A stretch of DNA of 64,000 bases from VXYL01 sp963422285. GTDB lineage: Bacteria > Pseudomonadota > Gammaproteobacteria > Pseudomonadales > Azotimanducaceae. This document shows, one piece after another, positions 56,728 to 64,000 of the stretch; the stretch's first letter is position 1; each line of letters opens with the position of its first letter. The notes beneath the pieces were generated by a model. That model saw only the letters and a list, made by a program, of their open reading frames with translations. It was not told the DNA's origin and made no database searches. The stretch covers positions 1,302,001-1,366,000 of the forward strand of contig OY729419.2 of assembly GCA_963422285.2 (NCBI GenBank), given 5' to 3'. Made by a program: the position numbers and the translations under genes.

Positions 56728-57816
56728 TCAGCCGGCATCCAAGGACACGTCATCGCCGCCCCCTTCCTGCTTCGGCCAAGCGTTGTAGACGGCCTTCACC
56801 AGCGTTGCCAGAGGAATGGCGAAGAACACGCCCCAGACTCCCCAGATGCCGCCGAACACCAGCACCGCGGCGATGATGGCGATGGGATGCAGATTGACGG
56901 CCTTGGAGAACAGCAGCGGCACCAGCACGTTGCCATCCAAGGCCTGAATGACGATGTAGGCGATCATTACGGCGAGAAACTCGACGGTCCAGCCGAACTG
57001 CAGCAGTCCCACAGTGGCGACGGGAATGGTGACCACCGCGGCACCGACATAAGGAATTAGCACGGAAAGTCCCACCAGCAGGCCCAGCAGCGCCGCGTAG
57101 CCGAGGTTGAGAACCGAGAAAGTCGCGTAGGTGACGACGCCGACGATGAGGATCTCGACGACCTTGCCGCGCACGTATTTGCCTATCTGTACGCCCATGT
57201 CCCTGCCGATCCGGTCCAGCAGACCGCGATGCCGGGGCAGCAGCGCCTGCAACGCACTGAGCATCTGTTCTTTGTCCTTGAGGAAAAAGAACATGGCGAT
57301 GGGCGCCAGGATGAGGAAGAGGAGCACGCCGAGGAGATTCGGCAGCTGTGCCACCAGCCCCTGCAGCACGGTGCCGCCGAGTTCCGTCACCTGGGGGCTC
57401 AAAGTAGCGATCCAGTCGTCCACCGCGGTTTCGGAAAAGAACGTCGGGTAGCCCGCGGCCAGTTCCGTACTCAGTTCCCGCAGCCGATCGAGGAAGCTCG
57501 GCAAGGCGTTCATCAAGTCGGCGAGCTGGCTCCAGACCAGCGGCAGGATGACCACCAAGAGAGCGATCAGGGCACCTAGCAGCAGCAGCTCCACTAGGCA
57601 GATGGCGAGCAGCCGGGGCAGCCGCCAAGCCACCAGCCGAGCGACGGCGCCTTGCAGCAGAAACGCAAACACCAAACCGGTGAGAATCGGTGCCAGCACG
57701 GTACCGAGCATGATGAGGATCAGCAGTATGGCGACCATGGAGACCACCAGGAAGATCGCCTCCTCGTTGGAGAAGTAACGATTGATCCAGCCGCTGATGA
57801 CCTCGACGAACTTCAC
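56728..57816 (-). CDS. AI-2E/PerM family membrane permease-like protein
   Basis: 362 residues with about eight membrane helices (ISMVAILLILIMLGTVLAPILTGLVFAFLLQG near the start). The family block PIAMFFFLKDKEQMLSAL and the ending LHPIAIIAAVLVFGGIWGVWGVFFAIPLATLVKAVYNAW are typical of PerM-like proteins. Members were linked to autoinducer-2 export or to Na+/H+ exchange, but the activity here is not readable. Its ATG overlaps the stop of the tusA-like gene (57813-57816), so the pair is coupled. Confidence 0.88.
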   Translation of the reverse strand: MKFVEVISGWINRYFSNEEAIFLVVSMVAILLILIMLGTVLAPILTGLVFAFLLQGAVARLVAWRLPRLLAICLVELLLLGALIALLVVILPLVWSQLADLMNALPSFLDRLRELSTELAAGYPTFFSETAVDDWIATLSPQVTELGGTVLQGLVAQLPNLLGVLLFLILAPIAMFFFLKDKEQMLSALQALLPRHRGLLDRIGRDMGVQIGKYVRGKVVEILIVGVVTYATFSVLNLGYAALLGLLVGLSVLIPYVGAAVVTIPVATVGLLQFGWTVEFLAVMIAYIVIQALDGNVLVPLLFSKAVNLHPIAIIAAVLVFGGIWGVWGVFFAIPLATLVKAVYNAWPKQEGGGDDVSLDAG

Positions 57817-58058
57817 TTCTTCTGCAGCAAGTAGTAGTAGCAGCCTGCCTCTTCGCGAGAATCGAGAAGCGCATGGCCGCTCTGCTCGGAGAACGCCTTG
57901 AAGTCGCGCACGGACCCGGGATCCGTGGCGACCACTTGCAGGCGATCGCCGGCAGCCATCTCGTTCAGCGCCTTTTTGGCCTTCAGCAGCGGCATCGGAC
58001 AGTTCAGGCCGGTCGCGTCCAGGCGGACGGGTCGGCGTTGGTCTGCTTCGGCGGACAT
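57813..58058 (-). CDS. TusA-family sulfurtransferase
   Basis: 81 residues from the ATG at 58058 (MSAEADQRRPVRLDATGLNCPMPLLKAKKALN); an ATG six codons upstream gives a longer form. The active-site Cys20 lies in the conserved C-P-M-P motif, followed by the two-helix/beta sheet fold ending YYYLLQKK. TusA-type proteins relay persulfide sulfur for tRNA thiolation or sulfur oxidation. Coupling to a permease gene is a recurring arrangement. It is divergent from the M48 protease gene by 122 bp. Confidence 0.88.
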   Translation of the reverse strand: MSAEADQRRPVRLDATGLNCPMPLLKAKKALNEMAAGDRLQVVATDPGSVRDFKAFSEQSGHALLDSREEAGCYYYLLQKK

Positions 58059-58180
58059 TGCCGAATTATGGCACACCTAGTGGGGTCGGACGCCTGCAGA
58101 CCAGCAGGCACGGTTCCATCCGATCAGGAAACCCGGTTCGTTCGGCAGCCTTTCCTCATGGAGGAGACGAGGGGGAAACG

Positions 58181-59731
58181 ATGAACCGCGGCAACGGTCG
58201 AAGGATTATGATAAACGCCATGGGAAGACGCCAGGGCATGACGCGGGCGCGACCGTCGAGCGGCTGCTGGCTGGCGCTGGTCCTCGCCCTGGCGGCGGTT
58301 GCCCAGGCGGGAGAACTAGCCGATTCGCCGGCGCCAACGACCGCCGCCGAGCGACAGCTGCCGTCGCTCGGCGACAGATCCTCCGCCATCGTATCGCTGG
58401 CCGCCGAACGCGAGCTGGCACGGGCGGTGTTGAGGCAGATTCGCGCTGGCGCACCCACCGTGAACGACCCGCTGCTGAAGTACTACGCTCGATTCAACGT
58501 CTACCGCCTCGCCGAGAAGTCGGGCCTGACCGAAGCAGCGCTCGACACTGTGCTCATCGACAGCCCCCGGATCAACGCCTTCGCGGTGCCCGGCGGCATT
58601 GTCGGCATCAACCTCGGCCTGTTCCTCTACGCCCGGGACGAGAGCGAGTACTCGGCGGTGATCGCCCACGAACTCGCCCACCTCAGTCAGCGGCACTATG
58701 CCCGAGGCATCGAGCAGCAGCGTACCATGACGCCGTGGATGCTGGCTGGCCTGCTCGCTTCCTTGGCCATCGCCGCTGCCGGCGGCGGCGAGGCGGGCTT
58801 GGCGGCGGTCACCAGCACCCAGGCGCTGATGATGGACCAAGGCTTGCGCTTCAGCCGCTCCCGGGAACAGGAAGCGGACCGCATCGGCCTCAACACCCTG
58901 GTCAACGCCGGTCTCGACCCGGACGGCATGGCGCGCATGTTCGAGCGCATGCAGCGGGCGTTCCGCTTCGTCGACAAGCAGCCGGAGTTCCTGCGCACCC
59001 ACCCGCTAACGGAGACGCGCATTTCCGACGCCAAGAACCAGGCCGCACGGTTCCCCGCCCGCGAGGCGGGGCCATCCCTGGACTACCAGTTCATGCGCGC
59101 CCGGGCCCAGGCACACTATGCCGAGACCCCGGGCCGGGCCGTGGCCGAGGCGCGCGCCCGCAGCGGTGGCGACGATGTCGACCGCTACGCCCTCGCCGTG
59201 GCCCTGGCGCGGGACGGCCGCCATGAACAGGCGGTGGACATCGCCCGCATCTTGCATCGCGAACACTCGGCCAGCCTGCTGATGACCGCGTCCTTCGCCG
59301 AGATGCTGATCGCTGCCGAACGCGTCGACGAAGCGCTGGCCTTGCTTTCCCGGGAGCTGGCCATCAACCCGGACAACAAGCCGCTGACGTTTCTCCACGC
59401 CAAGGCGTTGAACGCCGCCGAGCGCCACGCCGCCGCCGCTGCCGAACTGTGGCGCCATGTCCGCGTCAATCGCGAGGACATCGACGCCTGGGAACTGCTG
59501 GCGGAAACCGCCGGCCTCGCCGGCGACACCATCGGCGTGCATCGCGCTCGCGCCGAGTACTTCGCCTTGGTCGGCGCATTCCGCATGGCTATTCAGCACC
59601 TCGACTACGCCCGCCGCCTAATCGACGAAGAGGACCGCCACCTGCTCGCCCGCCTGGACCAGCGCATTATCGACCTGCGCATCGAACTCGAAGCCAGCCG
59701 CGAAGAACGCAGGGACAGCAAAGGTTCCTGA
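58181..59731 (+). CDS. bepA: M48 metalloprotease, BepA-type (outer-membrane quality control)
   Basis: 516 residues from the ATG at 58181, behind GAGGGGGAAACG. Signal sequence in CWLALVLALAAVAQAG (about 29-44). Zinc motif H163-E-L-A-H167 with the third ligand in SREQEADRIG. A C-terminal TPR-rich helical part (about 300-500) fits BepA, which degrades or matures stalled beta-barrels at the BAM complex. Proximity to bamC is suggestive of a shared envelope theme, though they are on opposite strands. Intact; its 3' end overlaps the opposite-strand GNAT remnant region. Confidence 0.86.
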   Translation: MNRGNGRRIMINAMGRRQGMTRARPSSGCWLALVLALAAVAQAGELADSPAPTTAAERQLPSLGDRSSAIVSLAAERELARAVLRQIRAGAPTVNDPLLKYYARFNVYRLAEKSGLTEAALDTVLIDSPRINAFAVPGGIVGINLGLFLYARDESEYSAVIAHELAHLSQRHYARGIEQQRTMTPWMLAGLLASLAIAAAGGGEAGLAAVTSTQALMMDQGLRFSRSREQEADRIGLNTLVNAGLDPDGMARMFERMQRAFRFVDKQPEFLRTHPLTETRISDAKNQAARFPAREAGPSLDYQFMRARAQAHYAETPGRAVAEARARSGGDDVDRYALAVALARDGRHEQAVDIARILHREHSASLLMTASFAEMLIAAERVDEALALLSRELAINPDNKPLTFLHAKALNAAERHAAAAAELWRHVRVNREDIDAWELLAETAGLAGDTIGVHRARAEYFALVGAFRMAIQHLDYARRLIDEEDRHLLARLDQRIIDLRIELEASREERRDSKGS

Positions 59732-59739
59732 CGCTGTGC

Positions 59740-60354
59740 GGCCGGCCAAGCCGCGGCGTCCGCTTTCATGCCCGGATCAGCGGACAGTCCCGCCTGCCAA
59801 GCGGTCTCCAAGGCGGCGATGTCGTTGCCCAGCGCGGCAAAGGGAATCGGCGGCTTCGGTGCCGAAAGTCCGTCTGCAAGGAATCGCTGCCACCACCCTA
59901 CGTCGTGCCAAGCGTCGAGCTTGCAGCCTGCGCTTCGGTAGATGCCTACCGGTTCGAAGCCCAGCCATTGGTGCAGGCCCGGGCGCCGGCGCCGGGCGCG
60001 TGATCCCGGCAGAGAGCGGAACCCCTGGCGTTGGAAGCAGCGCGAACAGAGCGGCATACAAGCAGCGCCCGATCCCGCGGCGATGCCGATCGCAGCGAAC
60101 GTACACCGACGTCTCGACCGACCACCGACAGGCCGCCCGGGCGGTATCCATTGGCGCAGACGCAGCCGAGAATTCCGCCCCGACGACGATAGACCAGCCA
60201 AGGCATAGCGTACTGGCGTCTCGGCGATGCGCGGGCGCATCTCGGCGCTGGTCGACGGCTCGATTTTCGAACGAAACGGCGTCCGTACGACGATTGGCGC
60301 ATAGATCGGCAACACGCCTTCGGCATCTTGCGGCGTGGCTGGCCGCCTGCCCAA
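59740..60354 (-). pseudogene. GNAT acetyltransferase (phosphinothricin acetyltransferase-like), frameshifted
   Basis: Read on the minus strand: RRPATPQDAEGVLPIYAPIVVRTPF..IEPSTSAEMRPRIAET, then in another frame YRWSVETSVYVRCDRHRRGIGRCLYAALFALLPT with the acetyl-CoA P-loop (RRGIGRCLY), then GLHQWLGFEPVGIYRSAGCKLDAWHDVGWWQRFL back in the first frame. The motifs are those of PAT-like acetyltransferases acting on small amines. Two or more shifts separate them. Its 3' end runs towards bepA on the other strand. Likely inactive. Confidence 0.7.
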
Positions 60355-60464
60355 GCCGAGAGCAGGAAGGCGGGAATCGCGACGCGTGATCGTCGGGGCG
60401 CTTTGTCCTGGCTGCGTTTGGGGTTAGGCTTGCGCAGATTGAAACGCAGCGGAGGATTCGAGCC

Positions 60465-60941
60465 GTGGGATTCGCACTATCATCCATGCAGCTAACCAGC
60501 CCGGCATTCGGGGCTGGCGGAGCCATTCCGGCGAAGCATACAGGAGAAGGCGAGGACGTCTCGCCAGCGCTGGCGTGGAGCGACGCGCCCGAGGGTACGC
60601 GGTCGTTCGCCGTCATCTGCCACGATCCGGATGCGCCGCTGGTGACGCCGGGACGCTACGGCTACGTCCACTGGGTGCTCTACAACATCCCCGGTTCGGC
60701 TTCGAGTCTGAAAGAAACGACCAACGAGCACACCCAGGGGGTAAGCGATTTCGGCCGGCTTGGCTACGGCGGGCCCATGCCGCCGGAAGGGCATGGCGTA
60801 CACCACTACTTCTTCTGGCTGCTGGCGCTGGATGCGGAGCCCGACCTCGAAGCCGGACTCGGCATGTGGGATCTGCTGGAGAAGACCGAACCTCACGTGA
60901 TCGGCATGAATCGCCTCGTCGGCACCTACCGGCGCGACTGA
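60465..60941 (+). CDS. YbhB/YbcL-type (PEBP family) protein
   Basis: 158 residues from GTG 60465; an ATG at 60486 would give 151. The PEBP ligand pocket motifs are visible: CHDPDAPLVTPGRYGYVHWVLYNIPG and the later GHGVHHYFFWLLALD. E. coli YbhB/YbcL homologs are small soluble proteins of poorly known role, resembling Raf-kinase inhibitors in fold only. It is monocistronic and intact. The downstream gap before the Uma2 gene is 177 bp. Confidence 0.88.
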   Translation: MGFALSSMQLTSPAFGAGGAIPAKHTGEGEDVSPALAWSDAPEGTRSFAVICHDPDAPLVTPGRYGYVHWVLYNIPGSASSLKETTNEHTQGVSDFGRLGYGGPMPPEGHGVHHYFFWLLALDAEPDLEAGLGMWDLLEKTEPHVIGMNRLVGTYRRD

Positions 60942-61118
60942 GCGAAGTCGAGGTTCCGCCTCGTGCAAGACGCGAGCGCCCTTGGGATTGCGCTGGCGCA
61001 AATCCGTCTTGTGAGACGAAGCAGCGGTGGGCGAAGAACAGAGTCGGCGGCCCTGCTTGTTCGCCGATCCGCCCACGAGCACACAGTGCCGTCCCGCCCA
61101 GGGCGGCCGGCGCGACGG

Positions 61119-61859
61119 CTATTCCGAGTCGGTTTGCAGCTTGCGCACGAGCGCAAGCAGTTCGACGTTGCGCGCCCTCACTCGTGCCACCTCCTCCTCG
61201 GCCATCCGACGCCCCCGTTCGGCCTGCCTGTAGTTGCGAAGAATGTCCCCAGTCGCCGGGTCGTACCACTCCAACTCGTTCTCCGGCCCGTGGGGAAACA
61301 GAAACAGGCCGAGCGTTTGGCTGTGCAGTCCATCCCGCCCTAGCTCCATGTCCGTCCACTGAATCGGCCGATAGCGGCCATCCTCCAAACGGAAGCCCTG
61401 CAAGCCGCTATCGGGGTCGAAAACGAAGTGCTCGGTCACCCCTAGCGACTCGTAGATGCTCTTCTTCGCCTGGTCCCGCTCTCCGCTGGACTCGGACGCC
61501 ACCTCCAGGGCGAAGGCCGGCACCTTGTGTTCCTGCCAGAGCACATAGGACTTCCGGTCGCGGCTCGAGACCCCGAAGACTACGAACAGGTCAGGCGCCA
61601 CGGACTCGATCGGCGGTTTTTCGTCCCTGCCCGGAATATGGGGCTTGCCTGGATCGCCTGGGTAGTAGAGAAGCAGGTCCGCGGCCACCAGGACATCGGC
61701 CCGATCCGCGAAGCGTTCCCCCACCAAGTTGGCCGAGTGGATGATGATGCGCGCATGGCGGGTGTTCTCGGCCATCGGCTTGCCGTCCGAGCTGGGCAGG
61801 CTATGCTCGTCCAACGTGGCGAGCGCGTCCGACGCGCAGGCGAAAACGGGTTCGGCCAT
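61119..61859 (-). CDS. Uma2 family putative endonuclease with C-terminal coiled-coil
   Basis: 246 residues. Core: ESVAPDLFVVFGVSSRDRKSYVLWQEHKVPAFALEVASESSGERDQAKKSIYESLGVTEHFVFDPDSG, matching the family acid-acid-Lys arrangement. The C-terminus (RQAERGRRMAEEEVARVRARNVELLALVRKL) is a coiled coil with the same LLALVRKL ending as the gene at 6569, so the two form one subtype. Fourth Uma2 gene in the window. The function is unknown; isolated copies of this family are often scattered singly through a genome, as here. Confidence 0.82.
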   Translation of the reverse strand: MAEPVFACASDALATLDEHSLPSSDGKPMAENTRHARIIIHSANLVGERFADRADVLVAADLLLYYPGDPGKPHIPGRDEKPPIESVAPDLFVVFGVSSRDRKSYVLWQEHKVPAFALEVASESSGERDQAKKSIYESLGVTEHFVFDPDSGLQGFRLEDGRYRPIQWTDMELGRDGLHSQTLGLFLFPHGPENELEWYDPATGDILRNYRQAERGRRMAEEEVARVRARNVELLALVRKLQTDSE

Positions 61860-62249
61860 TGGCTGGTTCCTCCTTCGTCGCTATTGGCGTCGCTGTTGGC
61901 TCGGCAGCCGCTGGGCAGCGCGGACCGGGGGACCACGGTAGCACAGCCATGCCTCCTCCTGGCCCAAGGCAGGCGGCGCCGCGACTTTCAGGCTCGCGTC
62001 CGGCAACTTGCATCGAAAGCCCTCCCGACATGCGGATTCCTCGAATCGTTCGCAATGTTGACGGCAGGCATCGTGGCAGGTCGCGGCGGCAAGGGGACCC
62101 GGAGCCGGCGATTTCCTACAAAAATTCGAGAGAATCGCCCGACAGCCGACCGAAGCCGGGCCGCGATTCTCGCCGTCCGGCAGCGCTGTGGTATCGCTTC
62201 GCCGCCGAATTCGGTATCGTTCGTTCTGTTTCCCGTACCGTGACCGCAG
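61860..62249. other. Intergenic stretch before tRNA-Arg
   Basis: 390 bp between the Uma2 start and the tRNA. Only Arg/Pro-rich chance frames are present. The tRNA promoter should lie in the last 60 bp, but no clean -35/-10 pair stands out. Confidence 0.4.
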
Positions 62250-62326
62250 GCCCCGGTGGCACAGTTGGATAGCGCGGCCGCCTCCTAAGCGGCAGGTCCC
62301 AGGTTCGAATCCTGGTCGGGGCGCCA
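62250..62326 (+). tRNA. tRNA-Arg (anticodon CCT)
   Basis: 77 nt including an encoded CCA. The acceptor GCCCCGG pairs with TCGGGGC, with one G-T pair. The anticodon arm GCCGC-CTCCTAA-GCGGC gives anticodon CCT at 62284-62286. The T arm CCAGG-TTCGAAT-CCTGG is standard. Reads AGG codons. It could serve as an integration site, but no integrase is adjacent; the sulfatase gene follows after 14 bp. Confidence 0.97.
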
Positions 62327-62340
62327 GTTCTCCTTGATCC

Positions 62341-63963
62341 ATGGCCGAAAGACCGCACATCGTCATCTTCAATCCGGACCAGTGGCGCGGCGATGCGCTG
62401 GGGCATCTCGGCCATCCAGCGGTGCAGACGCCGAATCTGGACCGGCTGGCCGCTACCGATGCGGTTTCCTTTCGCCACGCCTTCGCGCAGGCCACCGTCT
62501 GCACCCCGAGCCGCTGCTCGTTCATGACCGGCTGGTATCCCCATGTGCGCGGCCACCGCACCATGCACCACATGCTCGACCCGGCGCAGGGCGAGCCGAA
62601 CCTGCTGAAGGTGCTGCGCGATCGCGGCTACTTCGTCTGGTGGGGAGGCAAGAACGATCTGGTACCCGGCCAGCTCGGCTATGAAGACCACTGCGACATG
62701 TATTTCCGTCCACGCCGAGAGGATTACGAACGCTGGGGCGCGACCCCGCGTCCCGGCACTCACGGCGGCGACCTTTGCTGGCGCGGCGAACCGGACGGCG
62801 ACAACTACTTCAGCTTCTTCAAAGGCCGTCTCGACGTGCCGGATGGACAGCCCTGGTTCGATGGCGACTGGGCGATGGTCCACGGTGCCATCGATTTTCT
62901 GCGCGACTACGCCGGCAGCCAGCCGCTGTGCCTGTTCCTGCCGCTGGGCTATCCGCATCCGCCGTACTGCGTCGAGGAGCCCTGGTATTCGCTGACGAAT
63001 CGGGACGCCGTGCCGCCCCGCCCCGTCTACGACACCTGGGAGGATAAGCCGGCCTTGCTCGCCGGCATCCGCGACGGCCAGGGTCTGAGCGCCTGGAGCG
63101 AGGCGCGGTGGCGGGAATTGCGCGCCACCTACTACGGCATGTGTACTCGCGTCGATCATCAGTTCGGCTTGCTGCTGGCCGCCTTGCGCGAATGCGGCTT
63201 GTACGACCAGAGCGCCGTGTTGGTATTCTCCGACCACGGCGACTTCACGGGCGACTACGGCCTCGTCGAAAAGACCCAGAATACCTTCCAGGACTGTCTC
63301 AGCCGGGTTCCGTTTCTGATCAAGCCTCCCGCCGGCATCCCCGTCGTTGTGGGTGTGCGCGACCAGCTGGTGGAACTGGTGGACTTTCCGGCCACCGTCT
63401 ACGATCTCGCCGGCATCGACTGCGGCTACTGGCACTTCGGCCGCAGCCTGACGACCCTGTTCGGCGATCCGAGCAGGCCCCACCGCGACGCGGTGTTCTG
63501 CGAAGGAGGCCGGCTGCGGGGCGAGGCGCACGCCAGCGAGAGCCCTCAGCAGGGGAGCGCGAGGGGAAACCCCTCGCACGAAAGGAGCCCTCAGCGGGGA
63601 AGCGGGCGAGTGCCTCTCGCAAGCGAGAGGGGGAACCCCTCGCACGGAAAGAGCCTGTCGGCGGGTTCCGCCCTTGGGCTGTACTCGCCGCGCATCAGTC
63701 TGCAAGTCCAGGAGTCCGCTGCGCTGCCGCACAGCAAGGCGGCCATGTGCCGCACCGAGCGGTTCAAGTACGTGCGCCGCGCCTTCGAGACCGACGAGTT
63801 CTACGATTTGGCCGAAGACCCGGGAGAAACACGAAACCGCATCCACGACCCTGCCTGCCAAGCCGACGTGCTGCGGCTCAAGGAGCGGATGCTCGCTTGG
63901 TACATGGAAACCTGCGATGTCGTGCCGATGGCGACGGATCGGCGCAATTTCGCCCCGGGCTGA
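62341..63963 (+). CDS. Sulfatase with structured in-frame insert
   Basis: 540 residues. The sulfatase signature C54-T-P-S-R58 (VCTPSRCSFMTG) supplies the formylglycine precursor. The metal site is indicated by NPDQWR and FSDHGDFTGDYGLVEK. Likely hydrolyses sulfate esters, such as sulfated polysaccharides; no export signal is seen. Between FCEGGRLRGEA and LYSPRISLQVQE a Ser/Arg/Gly-rich stretch of about 45 residues replaces the short loop normal in relatives. The underlying DNA is highly palindromic (see 63559-63643). The reading frame is kept and the C-terminus resumes RRAFETDEFYDLAEDPGETRNRI, so the protein may still fold. Confidence 0.88.
   Translation: MAERPHIVIFNPDQWRGDALGHLGHPAVQTPNLDRLAATDAVSFRHAFAQATVCTPSRCSFMTGWYPHVRGHRTMHHMLDPAQGEPNLLKVLRDRGYFVWWGGKNDLVPGQLGYEDHCDMYFRPRREDYERWGATPRPGTHGGDLCWRGEPDGDNYFSFFKGRLDVPDGQPWFDGDWAMVHGAIDFLRDYAGSQPLCLFLPLGYPHPPYCVEEPWYSLTNRDAVPPRPVYDTWEDKPALLAGIRDGQGLSAWSEARWRELRATYYGMCTRVDHQFGLLLAALRECGLYDQSAVLVFSDHGDFTGDYGLVEKTQNTFQDCLSRVPFLIKPPAGIPVVVGVRDQLVELVDFPATVYDLAGIDCGYWHFGRSLTTLFGDPSRPHRDAVFCEGGRLRGEAHASESPQQGSARGNPSHERSPQRGSGRVPLASERGNPSHGKSLSAGSALGLYSPRISLQVQESAALPHSKAAMCRTERFKYVRRAFETDEFYDLAEDPGETRNRIHDPACQADVLRLKERMLAWYMETCDVVPMATDRRNFAPG
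63535..63670 (+). repeat. Palindromic insert inside the sulfatase gene
   Basis: Contains GCGAGGGGAAACCCCTCGC (63559-63577), a perfect 8-bp stem with a 3-nt loop. It also holds CCTCTCGCAAGCGAGAGG (63613-63630), a perfect 8-bp stem with a 2-nt loop, overlapping a third, imperfect hairpin with AACCCCTCGC (63634-63643). The units share the direct repeat ACCCCTCGCACG (positions about 63568 and 63635) and following GAAAGAGCC-like sequence, about 66 bp apart. There are no stop codons in the sulfatase frame. Confidence 0.75.
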
Positions 63964-64000
63964 ATCACCTCTGGAATGCCAGCCCGGCGCTGTCCAAGGC

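Noticed and set aside
62250..63963. Genomic island integrated at tRNA-Arg
   Set aside because: No integrase and no repeated tRNA 3' end were found within the window.

Overview
The window is a GC-rich, densely coding bacterial chromosome segment. It carries a dapA-bamC pair, a BepA-type M48 protease, TusA, a PerM-like permease, LipA, CysRS, AsnRS and a BtuB-type receptor. BamC and this arrangement point to a gammaproteobacterium. The abundance of phytanoyl-CoA dioxygenase-like proteins, a sulfatase, Uma2 nucleases and many broken accessory genes is reminiscent of uncultured marine or sponge-associated lineages. That ecological guess is inference. No taxonomic marker such as rRNA is present.

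Layout. 1-7.4 kb: 3' part of a molybdopterin hydroxylase, a wrecked type III restriction-type helicase, two Uma2 nucleases and a PhyH dioxygenase. 7.6-14.1 kb: an oligopeptide-binding protein, then a decayed stretch (T7-lysozyme-like amidase, OPT transporter, PD-(D/E)XK nuclease remnant) around a SPOR protein and an HNH endonuclease. 14.2-20.2 kb: an M20 peptidase divergent from a four-gene polyamine-type ABC importer. 20.2-24.3 kb: a decayed AlbA-domain ATPase, a Uma2 gene, a compact cassette of a dual-OB-like protein plus two DUF488 proteins, and a GYD protein. 24.5-33.3 kb: BtuB receptor, cysS, lipA-pepA, an AAA ATPase and asnS, nearly all on the minus strand. 33.3-42.8 kb: an accessory, gene-poor zone (broken DUF3014, helicase remnant, broken and intact PhyH genes, a broken di-heme protein behind a Fur-box-like site, two tiny ORFs). 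42.8-53.4 kb: a 1,222-residue tri-heme beta-propeller protein, an enoyl-CoA hydratase, hipBA with a broken toxin, a methionine-synthase-like remnant, and a translationally coupled pair of exported TldD/TldE-like proteins. 53.4-59.7 kb: cell-envelope and housekeeping block (metallo-beta-lactamase-fold hydrolase, a 70-bp tandem repeat, bamC, dapA, PerM-like permease, tusA-like, bepA-like). 59.7-64 kb: broken GNAT gene, YbhB-like protein, a Uma2 gene, tRNA-Arg(CCT) and a sulfatase carrying a strongly palindromic in-frame insert.

Two themes stand out. First, about a dozen accessory genes are broken by one or several frameshifts or by truncation, while the housekeeping genes between them read through cleanly. 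This looks like ongoing erosion of accessory and defence genes, although assembly indels must be excluded, especially at two T-runs. Second, several small systems deserve follow-up: the dual-OB/DUF488/DUF488 cassette, the palindromic insert in the sulfatase, the Fur-box/di-heme unit, the tri-heme propeller fusion and the secreted TldD/TldE-like pair. All functional calls rest on motif and family recognition from the translated sequence; no database search was run.
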